Shown piece after piece: positions 1-10,504 of a stretch of 64,000 bases of DNA (the stretch's first letter is position 1; every line of letters begins with the position of its first letter). The translations under genes were made by a program, and so were the position numbers. The stretch spans positions 645,862-709,861 of the forward strand of contig JACTVC010000015.1 in NCBI GenBank assembly GCA_018417955.1, in the 5' to 3' direction. Origin of the DNA: Laccaria trichodermophora (Eukaryota; Basidiomycota; Agaricomycetes; Agaricales; Hydnangiaceae). The notes under the pieces were generated by a model, which was given only the letters and a program-made list of their open reading frames with translations, was not told the DNA's origin and searched no databases.

Positions 1-1857
1 TTTTACATTGCTGTTAAGCTAATATACGTCAAGTGAGTAGCCTTTGCAAAAAGTGGAAGCGAGCAAAACTCGGGCTCTCCGAGAGCTTCCAGGCTCTTCA
101 AGAATTAAGTGCCTCGGCAAGTAAGGAACAGATTCAAGAATGGGAGCAACAGATCAAAACAGCAAATTTGAACCGGGCAAAGGACCTTTCCGCCATGGAC
201 ATCTATTACGTCAAGGTCAAGGAAGGTAAGGACCAAGTTTTCCATCACAAAGGCCAGCTGTTAAATCATTCAATCAGCCGAGACCGAAAAGGGCATTCGG
301 CTAAAACTTATGACTAAAGAACAGGAAGGCAAGGTCAAGCTGGGGTTAACTGGATGGGTAAACAGCGGTATCAAAATTCAGGAAGCCCAGTGAGTAAAGT
401 CAAATATTGCTAGATCCAAACATTGAACAATCCAGAGCCGAATTGGCTGCCTTTGTGAAGGCTCAAGGCAGTCGTCCAAGTGCCGATCAGAAGCTGGAGA
501 TAATGAAACGTCAAGAGAAACTGTCCAAGCGACTTGAAGAGTTTTCCGAGGCCGGTCAAGGCCATTTTCCCAACTTGGAAATTAACGAAGGAACTATTCA
601 TGATCCACCGCTCTTGGAGGATATTGTGGATGATGATGACTGGAGCGATTGTGATGAAGAGGAAACCCCGGCACCGAGCATACCCAGTTCGCCTGATCAG
701 GGATATGGATTGGCCGAACATCAACAAATCCTCATACCTTCCTCATTTCAAGCAGCCCTCCTCCCTACATCACTGGGAGAAGCCCGGTGCGTAGAGATAG
801 AATTGAGAGTGGCCCAGGCAAATAATGCTCTGAAGCGTTTACAGGAAGCCATCGGTTACAAGTCATTCCTTTATCGGAAGAGAATTCGAGCCGAGAAATC
901 GAAGAAACGTGTAACTTGGGCTTACGATGCTGTACAAGGATCGGATCGCGATATGAAAAGTGCTCTCTGGGCATACAACCAAGCTCGATGGGCTCTCAAT
1001 CAGCTGAATGCTCCTAGGGGCACTCGTGACCAATACAAGCCGATAGGGAAAAAAGATACAAGGGCACTAACTACGGTATACAATGGCAACGCCCGGGGTC
1101 AAAGAAATATTGCTTTGCCATGGTTCTGGAATATGGCTGTGGCTGATGATTTGTCGGGTTCAACTTACATGGAACAAGGTTAGATCCAGTCACTTTTATT
1201 ACTCTGCATGAATTGAAACCAGACAAATCAAAGTATATCGGGTGAATTGGCTCAGAGCAAAAGCTCGATATGACTGGTGGTCAGAAGAGCATCTCTTGAT
1301 CCCAAACGAAATGAACTGGACCCGCCTCTATTTCATCAACAAAGCAAGGGAGTGGGCTGGGCTGAGGGACTTGGTGCCAGACAAGCCGGGACATGTATGC
1401 TTTGCCAAGGGGCAAATCAGTATGTGGAAAGAACTGGCCTTCCAGGCCACCAAAGAATTTATAAATGCCGGGGTCATGTGCGAGGCCATTGCATTACCTA
1501 ATCCTAGTTGAATCAAACTATTCTTTCTCATTGTCCACCATGTATGCAAAAGAACACCTGTCGTTTGACTCCAGCTGAGCAGGGCAATGGATTGACGAGG
1601 TGCTGAAGATACGGCCTCCATCTTTTACCAGAGATTCTTCTGTAGTGGCGAATCTCCTCTGGAAGGACGAGCAAGAGTTCCAGGAGGTACTGTGCTACTG
1701 GTCCTCTCGATTCAGAGCCATTTTGTCATCAAAGCTCGAAAACCCCATTGACCCCGAGTTCGAGAATTGTTGGTTGGAGTACATGTCGGCCAAACAGGTG
1801 AGCTTTATTTTGCCGCGCCCGGCTAAACTCATTCCTTTGGTTAGGGGTTCATCGTAG
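1..1857 (+). pseudogene. KDZ transposase, C-terminal fragment (truncated by window edge)
   Basis: Three blocks on the plus strand (about 33-225, 407-1183 and 1240-1511) match the C-terminal, helical part of fungal KDZ (Kyakuja-Dileera-Zisupton) transposases as I remember the family. Visible hallmarks are an acidic DIVDDDDW stretch near 628, the NALKRLQEAIGYKSFLYR segment near 815, NARGQRNIALPWFW near 1090, and VNWLRAKARYDWW followed by EMNWTRLYF near 1240-1340. The frame changes between 317 and 407 and again near 1175-1240 fit short introns, the second with donor GTTAGA. After the TGA at 1509-1511 another open stretch (1600-1857) may be a downstream exon or unrelated. The catalytic N-terminal part lies outside the window, so intactness cannot be judged. 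It probably belongs to a different KDZ copy from the complete one at 1993-8477, whose transposase has a different architecture. Confidence 0.72.
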
Positions 1858-2009
1858 CGACTCTCGGCATGGCATGCGCCTATGGGCATAAAGTAACACT
1901 GCCCCAGATTTTTTCTCTTTGAGCTCACGTTCCTGCCAGTTTATCGTCCCTCCCTTTTTAAAGTCCTGTCTCCAGGGTAACCGAGGTCTTAGCAGTGCCC
2001 CCCCTATTC

Positions 2010-2215
2010 CTGCAGGAATCCGGTCATTCCGGTGGAATTCCGGTGGATTCCAGTGGAATGGAATTTAGCAGAAGGCCCTGCTAAATTGTTTATTCCAGTG
2101 TTTTCCATTCCGGTGGATTCCAGAATGCACACCGGAATGTTCCCCGGAATGGTCTTCCCCGGAATGGGCAGGAATAGCATTCCCCGGAATGGGCAGGAAC
2201 TGCAATCTAGTTATT
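2010..2215. repeat. Left subterminal GGAATTCC-type repeat array of KDZ element
   Basis: Roughly a dozen degenerate units of the form ATTCCGGTGGAATTCC / GGAATGG follow the left terminal repeat. Each unit is itself partly palindromic. The same array occurs in inverse orientation at 8328-8465. Such subterminal motif clusters are commonly transposase-binding sites in DNA transposons; that role is inferred here. Confidence 0.75.
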
Positions 2216-2699
2216 TTATTGTTTTGTTATGTATTATAGTTTGTTTATTTCCGATGGATAACAAATAATATCTGTTTGGCAATCATGCTCACCAAACACG
2301 ACCACCCTCTTCCTCCCACCACCACCATGCTCGTCACCGCCGCCAAACACATCCGTCACCACCACCGCTCATCGTGACCACCACGATCCCTGTCGCTCGA
2401 CGCCATCCGCATCCGTCGCCCACGCCCACCACAATCCACCACGTCCACATCTCCAAGCGCCACGTCACCAACTGCACATGATGAACGCGACGTGAGGGGG
2501 GGGGAGGGAGTTCCCATTGCCACGCAACGTGGCAACTAGACGACGAACGACGTTGTTCGTTCGTCGTCGTCACTTTCTAGTAAGTCAATCCCCCTCATCC
2601 CATCCCATTTTGAATGACACACACCACCATGCCCCCCAGATGACAACCTTAGCACCCGAAGACGAACACGAGCACCCACGAGGCTTCACCACCCACAAA

Positions 2700-3245
2700 T
2701 TAGTACACGACGCCCACAAATGAGAACCCCACGCCCACGAACAACACCCATCGCTCACCCAGTGCCAAATGCCCACGAAACAGCGCCGACCGCCCACCGC
2801 TCACGACGACAACGCCCACAGCCCACCCAACAACCACCCGTAAATGAATGCCCACCACCCATAACGCCCACCGCCCATTGCAAACGCCCACCGCCCATCG
2901 TAAATGCCCATCACCCATCGCAAATGCCCATTGCCCATTGCAAACGCCCATTGCAAACGCCCATTGCAAACGCCCACTGCCCATTGCAAACGCCCACCGC
3001 CCATCGCAGACGCCCACCGCCCATCAACAACGCCCACCGCCGCCCATTGCAAACGCCCATCGCAAACGCCCATTGCAAACGCCTACCGCCGCCCATTGCA
3101 AACACCCATTGCAAACGCCCACCGCCCATCAACAACGCCCACCGCCACCCATCGCAAACGCCCACCGCCCATCAACAACGCCCACCGCCGCCCATCGCAA
3201 ACGCCCACCGCCCATCGCAGACGCCCACCGCCCAACGTCAACGCT
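2700..3245. repeat. C-rich minisatellite (CCCACCGCCCATCGCAAACG type)
   Basis: About 540 bp built from 12-20 bp variants of GCCCACCGCCCATCGCAAAC and GCCCATTGCAAAC. The plus strand is very poor in G, giving extreme strand asymmetry. Long open frames cross it in several frames because the units lack stops; they are compositional and not credible genes. It sits between the left end of the KDZ element and its first gene. The preceding stretch 2280-2690 is also C-rich, G-poor simple sequence. Confidence 0.85.
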
Positions 3246-3613
3246 TACTTTACAATTTTCGTGCATTTCCCTAGACTACCAATGAGGCATGCCTCTGTAT
3301 TTCATTTTACAGTAAATTCCTGAACCCCAGAACACAATGAGACAGCAGGAATCCCACCTGCTGTCTTGTTTGTTTCCCTGGCTTACATCTCCTGTACATA
3401 TGTAGAATCAAAATGAGGCGGCGTTTTCATGCTGCCTCTTTGAAATTTTGATTAATTACTGAAAATAGACATCTGAAAGAAACCCTCAACCCTAGCTGTG
3501 TGTGTCTAAGTTCCCACGTCTTTCTTCCCTTCCCCCTTCATCTTGCTTCCTGTCCCCTTTGTTCTTGCAGTCCCACTTGGCTCTTATACCTTCTAATCTT
3601 GCTGTCTACTGCT

Positions 3614-5659
3614 ATGAGTGCAAGAGAACTTCGATCTTTACAAGCTGGGGTGAATTCTCCCCCCAAACGAAGCTGGAAACGTGGCCAATCCAATACTGAG
3701 GCAACAAACACCAAGCATGCCAAGGCCACCACCAAGAATGATGTTGAGGGGAGTGGTGAGGAAGAACCAGAGGCTGGAAAGGGCACCACAAAGGGAAAGA
3801 GCGGTGGTAAGAAGGGGAAAAAAGCAAGGTGAGTGGCCTGTTTTATACCAGTACTTGCATACTAACTATTCTATTCAGAATGACAGGTGCCCAGCGAGCT
3901 GCCAAAGACAAGGCTGAGAATGATAAGGGTGTCCCAGCCCAGCTGACACTGTGAGCTCTTTGATCTTTATTTGATTAGTTCTAATGTGATGTTGATAGGG
4001 TTGAGCGAGCTCTTGAAGCTGCTGGTACTTCTGTTGCACCCCCAAAGCGTACTGGCAAATTATCCACCCCTTCCTTCCTTCCTCCTGCTCCTACCCTTTC
4101 GAGCAGCCGTTCTCGTATCAATCGTGAGCCAGAAGTTACTGCTGGACATGAAGAAGTAAGTGGTGAGGAGAGTGATGAGGAAGATGGAGATGAGGGAGAT
4201 GAGGTTGATGAGGTTGATGAGGTTGATGAGGGTAGTGATGGGAAAGATATCCGATTTGGCCCACCAAGAGGTCGTCATCAGGCCAAGTCTGGTTCTGGTC
4301 ATGAGGAGCCCTTGGCCATGGGTAATATTTTATTTTATGTTTCAATCTTTTATTTATTCTTTTCATAGATATTGATCTCTCCAATTTGGCACCTCCTGAG
4401 ACAGAAGTCCCTGCTAATGGGTCTTCCCGTTCTACTGGGGGTATTTTGCATGGGCGTGCCGTTGGAAATTCGTTCAATATAGGTGACTCCATTTATGATG
4501 TGCCACAAGAGGTCAGACCCCTTTCTAATGGTCGCATTAACATCACAATCGTCCAACAACCTCCTTCTGATGTTGTTATCGACAATGCCACGTCACATCT
4601 AAATGTCAAGTCCCCCTGTTTTGAGACATTGGGCCCACTTCTGAAAAAGGTGGCCAAGAGCTATTCTCCTGTTCGCAGTAAGTGTTTGACTATATATAAA
4701 TATATAAAGTTTAATAAAGCTTCATCTCAGATCACAATTATCGTGTCTATATTTTGGATAAGAAGCAGTGGTCCATCATGGGCCGTTACAATGTAGTAGT
4801 TGAGGATGATGAGGATGCTATTTGGGAGGAGGATGACATTGGTAAAGTTACACATATTCTTCTGGTATGTTTTATTGGCTATTCTTGGTTTAAATTTTAT
4901 TTAAATTATGTCTAGGAAAATGACCATGAGCAAATGGTTGCTTCTGCGATTCCACCATCATTTCATCAGTGCTCTGTCTCTCTAGGCTCTCATTCAGGAT
5001 CTGTTCCTCGCTCTTCGTCTGTTGCTTCTGATTCTCGTGGACAGTCTCGGGCATCATCTATTAGTAGATCTGAGGTGACTGGTCCTTCAAAGCTTTCTAG
5101 TGCCAACAAAGCACTTCTGTTAGAATATCTTGGGATTGACAGAGATCTTGCTTCTCTGGATAAGGCTGGGTTACAGTCAGCCTATCAGAAGTTTAAGGCT
5201 ATCATCAATGCTACACCTAAAGTTATGGGCTTGAGCAAGGATGCTGAGTGGAAGTCACAGTTTGATGATGGAGCTGCCTGGGTTCCCAACATTGTTGACT
5301 TTATCCATATCTTTATCGCTAAGACTCAGTTCTACCAAGTCTGGAAGCCTACATTCCTAAGAGCAGAGGAATATCCAGATATGCGAGACTGGCTTAATGA
5401 GGAGGAGGATTGCCTTGCTACTGAGGATTTGTGGGACTTAAGGAACAGTCGAGTGCTGAGCTTTCCTGATTTGAAGAAATGGCTTGACAAAAAAGATCGT
5501 GAGGGAGAGTTGAAGAAGTGTGGTGATTTGAAGGGGAAGAGAAAAGCTCCAGACAGTCCCAAGAAGAATCGTGATAAAGATAAACATGTGGAGCAGAGAA
5601 AGCACAAGAAGTCGAAGCAGGCAAGGGTTAGGGATTTGGATGAGGAAGCTTCTGAGTAA
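3614..5659 (+). CDS. KDZ-element accessory gene encoding an acidic, charged protein (multi-exon)
   Basis: Family not recognised. Start chosen at the ATG at 3614 (MSARELRSLQ). Exons joined by eye: 3614-3828, 3879 to about 3951, about 4000-4320, 4371 to about 4680, about 4732-4841, about 4917-5659, all with GT-AG junctions that keep frame. The product is lysine-rich at the N-terminus (KGKSGGKKGKKAR), then strongly acidic with a DEVDEVDEVDEG run, then a Ser-rich linker, and ends in a lysine/arginine-rich nuclear-localisation-like tail (5520-5640). No zinc cluster or catalytic motif is visible. It is co-oriented with the transposase, about 105 bp upstream of it and inside the same terminal repeats, so a role in transposition (DNA binding or nuclear targeting) is a reasonable inference. 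Intron boundaries other than the first are approximate. Confidence 0.6.
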
Positions 5660-5764
5660 GTAGGACTTGTGACTTTTTTCCTTTTTTTTCATTTCAGAAT
5701 ATGCATGGGACATGAATAAGCTGATTTGTACAGTAGTTTTACTTTTTTCTTCAGATCAACTTTG

Positions 5765-8117
5765 ATGTTTGTTACAATGGCGATATCTCTTGTATGCCAG
5801 CACTGGATTCTTGCCTGGTTCTTTACCTGGTCTTGTCTTGTTTCACCTACATATGCTACCCCTCTAGTGCAGCGTCCCTTCCCAAATATCCCATTCAGCA
5901 CTTTTAGTGATGCCATACAATCAATATTTGGGTCCAATGTTTCTTTGGCTACTGTTCTTGCAGTTTCATACACCTTATTTGAAAATCCAGATCTGTTGAA
6001 TCTTCATTTTCGTCAACAACAGCGGATATATGGTGATGAATACAAAGTCCAAGTTACAGGATGGATAACTGCACTAAGCACTGCACTAATGGACAAACTT
6101 GGAAATAAGAGAACTGAAACTTTATTCTCTGAGAATGAACTTGCACGAGAGCCAGATCAAAAGACAAAGGTTTCCCTTCTTGCTGGAAAGCTTGACAAGC
6201 TAGCTGGGTGTTTGAAACTGTCAACATTTGATGAGGAGGGAAATTATAAAGGAAAATTACTCCCTCTGTCACATAGCAAGATTGAACCAGCTTATATCAT
6301 TTGTCCAGCTTCATTTGCATGTCAAACCCTAGACTGTAGTCCAAGATCATTGCATCAATCCACCAAGGCTTCTGACATACCATTGGTAACTTTGATCAAA
6401 GGGCAGACAGTATATCAACATGTACCTGTGCTCACTGGAAAGTGTCAAAGCTGTAAAACATTGTATACAGCTGATCATGAAAGATTTGAAGATACATCAA
6501 CTGTTCAAAATACTTTAAAACGAGTCTATATCAACTCAGCCAAATACTTGAAAATTGGCCAATTAATCTGGGCAGATCGTCTATTTGCAACAGCAGTCAT
6601 AAATGCTATGTATAACTTTCATGGTTCAGCATCTGCATGTGCAGAGTACTGGAATAATACACATGGAACCAAAGAACTTTCAATTACTCGTGCTCATGTC
6701 TGGCAAGCATTTGTTCAACAATCTGTTCGTACAATTGCTGAGGAATCTGGAATTGATGCTGAATTTGATGATGGTTTGAACATCAAAGAAGTTACTACTC
6801 AGGCATTTTCACTTTTGGGAGAAGATGGAATTATTAGAGCTTCTGAGAAACATGCATGTGATGAATGCACTCAAAAACACAGAGAGACTAGTGATGCAGT
6901 TTTCAATAATCCAGCAGCTGTTGTTGGTGTTGATGCCACAGATGATGATATTCCTGCCTTGGAAGGAGCACCTGAAGGAATGGACATTGATGCACCTCAG
7001 GTCCCCTCCGATGATGAGATGGATACTGATGATATCCCAAATATAAGAATGGTTGTTCTTGATGGTATAGTTATGGGTCCTCAGGTAAATAATTTTAGAT
7101 TCTTTCTGCTGAGTTCATTTTTTTACAACTTTTTTTTAGCACTGTGCATATGACAATTGCACTAATGATCTCTCCAATGCACGTGGTGGATCACTGTGTG
7201 ATATACACCACTTAGCTCTTGGTTCTCAATGCTTGGTTCGTGGTTGTAATAACAGAAGAGTAGAAAGGACACTTGCATGTCAACAGCACCAACCAGAGTG
7301 GCGTAAACATGCAAAGCACAGCAAACGTCACAATCAAGCTGGGGTCCGCCGGATGTTACAACGCCCTGGTGAGAGTAATCCTTGGGAACCAAATCGCAGA
7401 GGACCAAATCCCCAACAACATGATGCTCCAAATGCAGAACCACGAGAAGCCCCCAATTACTTCCGTGCAGGTAGATTCTATTGTGTTGAAACTATCTGTG
7501 CACCTTGTGGTGTTGTTATTGCTTGGACAAAGTTTGATAAATCAGAATCACCAACGAATATTTTAAACTTCCTAGGAAAAGTTTATCCAACAGAAGAATC
7601 AAGACCTGATTATATTTGTATTGATAAAGGCTGTCAAGTGTTTGCAACTGCAGTAGCAAATGGAAGTTGGGATATTTGGAAAAAAACTACTCGATTTATT
7701 GTGGATGCCTACCACTATATCAATCATCGGGTGTTAGATTTTCTATGCCGAAAATATTGTAATCCCTCACCTGGAGATGGATCTGCTCCAAACCTTGTAG
7801 TCATGGCATATGATAAGAATGGTAAAGCATATTTGAAGCGAGCATTCAATACACAGGTATTTATTACTTTATTTTGATTCAATCTCACCTCAACACTATA
7901 TTTCATTTAGGTTTGCGAACAACTTAATGCATGGCTTGGTGGATATCAATCAATTCTCAAACGTATGACACCTGGAAATTTCAACTGGTTTTTACACACC
8001 ATGCTGTTCTATCACACAAAGTATGTCCTCCACAAACAAGAGATGAAGAAATCAGATGAAGATGAGGAGGAAAACTTAGGTTTAGATGAAGAAGCTCAAG
8101 ATGATGAGGACAACTAA
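5765..8117 (+). CDS. KDZ transposase with CxC5 and CxC6 cysteine clusters
   Basis: Three exons (5765-7084, 7140-7856, 7911-8117), all phase 0, give 747 residues with no internal stop. From about residue 177 a CPASFAC...C segment leads to a GKCQSCKTLYTADHE motif (about 225-240), the pattern of the CxC5 cluster associated with KDZ transposases. A further C-x2-C lies near 365. Residues 441-495 (CAYDNC, CDIHH, CLVRGC, ACQQHQPEW) match the CxC6 cluster. The transposase core follows, with IDKGC near 597 and VDAYHYINH near 628 containing candidate catalytic Asp and conserved His, and an acidic tail. The start at 5765 is the second Met of a hydrophobic open stretch; an upstream exon cannot be excluded. 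As an intact ORF within matched ends, this copy could be recently active. Confidence 0.83.
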
Positions 8118-8327
8118 ATAGTAGTGAAGAGAAAGAGGTGTGCAGAAGTGTATATTAGTGTAAATGTATAGTTAACTGAATAGTAGTAAAGAGAAGTATG
8201 CAGAAGTGTATTAGTTAGCTGAATAGTAGTAAAGAGAAGTATGCAGAAGTGTATATTACTGTAATTTAACATATACTTGCATTTAAATAGAGGTTTTATA
8301 CCTTATTCTTCTCATATCCTGTCCCAT
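8118..8327. repeat. Short tandem repeat behind the KDZ transposase
   Basis: About three copies of a unit of roughly 45-60 bp carrying TAGTAGTAAAGAGAAGTATGC and AGAAGTGTAT lie between the transposase stop and the right subterminal array. It is presumably the 3' untranslated region. Confidence 0.5.
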
Positions 8328-8465
8328 TCCAGTGGAATTCCCCTGGAATCCACAGGAATTCCACAGGAATTCCACAGGAATACACAGGAATTCCACAGGA
8401 ATCCACAGGAATCCACAGGAATTCCACAGGAATGACTAGATTCCTGCAGGATTCCTGCAGGAATA
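8328..8465. repeat. Right subterminal GGAATTCC-type repeat array of KDZ element
   Basis: Repeats of CCACAGGAATT and ATTCCTGCAGGA that are the inverse-oriented counterpart of the left array at 2010-2215. They run directly into the right terminal repeat ending at 8477. Confidence 0.75.
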
Positions 8466-8477
8466 GGTGGGGCACTG

Positions 8478-8780
8478 TAAAGTACTGGAGAAGTTTGGGA
8501 AAGGTGCAAGTCAACAACAGCAAACAACAAGGGATGCATACTATGGCTGTGAAATAATAAAGAGAGCGGTTATACACAGATTAGCGGGGTGTAAGGTCTA
8601 TCCTGGGTATCTTTCGACGAGATCTGGGCAACCATGGACATCTGAAGTTGATCGTAGTGTGTGAAAAAATAATGAGTACACCCAAAGTACACCACGCCTC
8701 CAGCCAACTGGCTCTCACATCACCTGAGGCACCTAACCGTTTTCCATGACTAATCTGGCTGTGAGTAACACCAGTGAGTA
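8478..8780. other. No gene recognised between KDZ element and MITE
   Basis: About 300 bp of unremarkable sequence. No ORF with recognisable similarity and no repeat structure seen. Confidence 0.5.
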
Positions 8781-9280
8781 CACAGGGGAGAAACGGTGAT
8801 TTGTCCAATGAGTAAATCCTGGGCATATGTTGATCGGAGGCATTATTGCTCGATAATTTACTTCACGTTTGTTAGGTGGGTAAATTCAAAATATGCCCAA
8901 CATTGAACATCAACTGCAATTAGGATGTGCACAAGGGACTGCATGAGAACTGTTGGTAAAATGTGCATCAAGTTTTCCCCAGCATGGTCATTCAATATTT
9001 GATTTTGATGTGCCCAGATATTATTAAATGTAATCAGAATATGCCCAATATTTCAAGACACATTTTAAGTAAATTCATCAGCTTCATTTAGATTTTTACC
9101 AATGGGCATATTTTACATGGGACTACCATCCATAGTGTCTTTTTATCTCAGCTTTATTTTTGAATATATTTTCAATTTATCCTTTGAACAAATGTAAAGA
9201 AAATCATTGAGCAATAATGCCTCTGATCAACTTATGCCCAGTAATTTACTCATTGGACAAATCACTGTTTCTCCCCCGTG
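8781..9280. mobile_element. CACTA-like MITE, about 500 bp, 3-bp target duplication
   Basis: The left end (CACAGGGGAGAAACGGTG, from 8781) and the reverse complement of the right end (CACGGGGGAGAAACAGTG, ending 9280) match for about 80 bp, including TTTGTCCAATGAGTAAAT and GGCATTATTGCTC. GTA flanks both sides (8778-8780 and 9281-9283). CAC-type termini with a 3-bp duplication are the hallmark of CACTA (EnSpm) elements. There is no coding capacity, so it is non-autonomous. The interior is AT-rich. Confidence 0.75.
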
Positions 9281-10500
9281 GTACTAGGACTCGGAGGGTA
9301 GGACCACAGGCCTATCCTATACTTACTGCAGCTTTCACTGCTGCACCGCACAGCCAGGTGAGTGGCATCCACAATGACATGCTCCACTGACCATAATCGC
9401 ATGGACATTGATCAGACCAGCATCGCCACTGCCGATGACCACAGCAAGGCCTTGGCAGAACTCCACATTCAACATGACAAACTGCACCCCACCTTACCTC
9501 AACCTCAGAGAACATGCAGAGCATCCAACAGGAACCACACCAACAAGCTGTGTACCACCAGACACTCGAGGTGACCAACGCCTGTCCCATGGGGGCACAG
9601 TGGCGATGGTGTGAAGCTGTGAAGCTGAGATCTCGGATTTGATGAGGAGGGAGGGTGAGGTGCTGGCTACAGTGCATTACATGCGACCCCACTGACACCA
9701 ACCTCTGCACACTCCACCTCGACTCCATCACGACCCCACATAACTATGGCCGCATCTTCTTGTCACCAGCACCTGGTTTCGCTGTGGGCGTTGGGTCTAT
9801 AGGTGAGAACCTATTGCCTTACAAGCAATGCGACAAATTTACCAGCACAGACGCCAGCGTTACATGGAAGATGGCCCAATGAGACGTGCACAGGTATGGG
9901 TTTGGTGACAAGGGAGCATCCCAGCGGTGGTGAATGATGAAGATGGGACAGACAATGTGCGGCATTCTCTCGACCTGGATGAATCATGGTATGTTCACCT
10001 TCCTCTTCTCTGTCTTATTAGGTGCTAACTTTCCCAACAGGCTGAAATACGACATTGGCATCAAATGTGCTCCTAACTCTTCCTGACTCAACCTGGCAAA
10101 GGTTCCTGCTCCAGGGGCAAGTGGTGCGGAAAGACCAAACAAAGAATATAGGATGCATCATCATTATTCAAGTAGACTTTTCCAGGACAAGGAAACACAA
10201 GTGTGGGGAGGGAGGTATGCTCGCAGTTCTAAGGCAGTGTCACAAGGTTTGTTTCTTGTACCGTGTGTGGTTTTAGCTAAGCAGTATTCTCATAGCAATG
10301 GTATAAACCCCAAAAACTGGACACAGATTGCTATGTTGGCGAGAAGGATAATTATCAGTGTAATGTTGGTGAGAAGGATAATTAAGCTAAATATCATGGA
10401 TCATTATTTTCGATTTGCATTTTATACACATGAGGGTAGCCTTAAAGAAATGAAATATATCCCAAACAAAGTCAAAATGTACAGCACAGAATATTGTACC
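9281..10500. other. Unassigned region with degenerate open stretches
   Basis: Short open stretches (for example 9362-9574 and 10055-10276) carry codon-like sequence and possible introns, but I recognise no family and no frame persists. It may be a decayed gene or the 3' intergenic region of the TPR-CHAT locus. From about 10300 it turns AT-rich and contains a short direct repeat (GTTGGCGAGAAGGATAATTA-like) around 10334-10384. Confidence 0.35.
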
Positions 10501-10504
10501 CATA

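Larger units (their letters stand above)
1993..8477 (+). mobile_element. Complete KDZ-type DNA transposon with terminal inverted repeats
   Basis: The left end at 1993 begins CAGTGCCCCCCCTATTCC and the right end at 8477, read on the minus strand, begins CAGTGCCCCACCTATTCC. Both continue with TGCAGGAATC and then arrays of GGAATTCC-like units (left 2010-2210, right 8328-8465), so the ends are matched inverted repeats of about 30 bp plus repetitive subterminal arms. Inside are an acidic-protein gene (3614-5659) and a CxC5/CxC6 KDZ transposase (5765-8117), both on plus. hAT and Zisupton-type elements normally make 8-bp target duplications; the flanks here (GGTCTTAG left, TAAAGTAC right) do not match, so either the ends have decayed, they are misjudged by a few bases (CTT..CAGTGCC is shared further out), or no duplication survives. 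Confidence 0.8.

Noticed and set aside
2720..3323. Long His/Pro/Ala-rich open frames on both strands
   Set aside because: They are created by a minisatellite whose units lack stops in several frames; no start context, introns or domain.
9312..9731. Minus-strand 139-codon ORF
   Set aside because: Cys/Trp-rich composition typical of an antisense shadow; no domain, no introns, overlapped by plus-strand open stretches.
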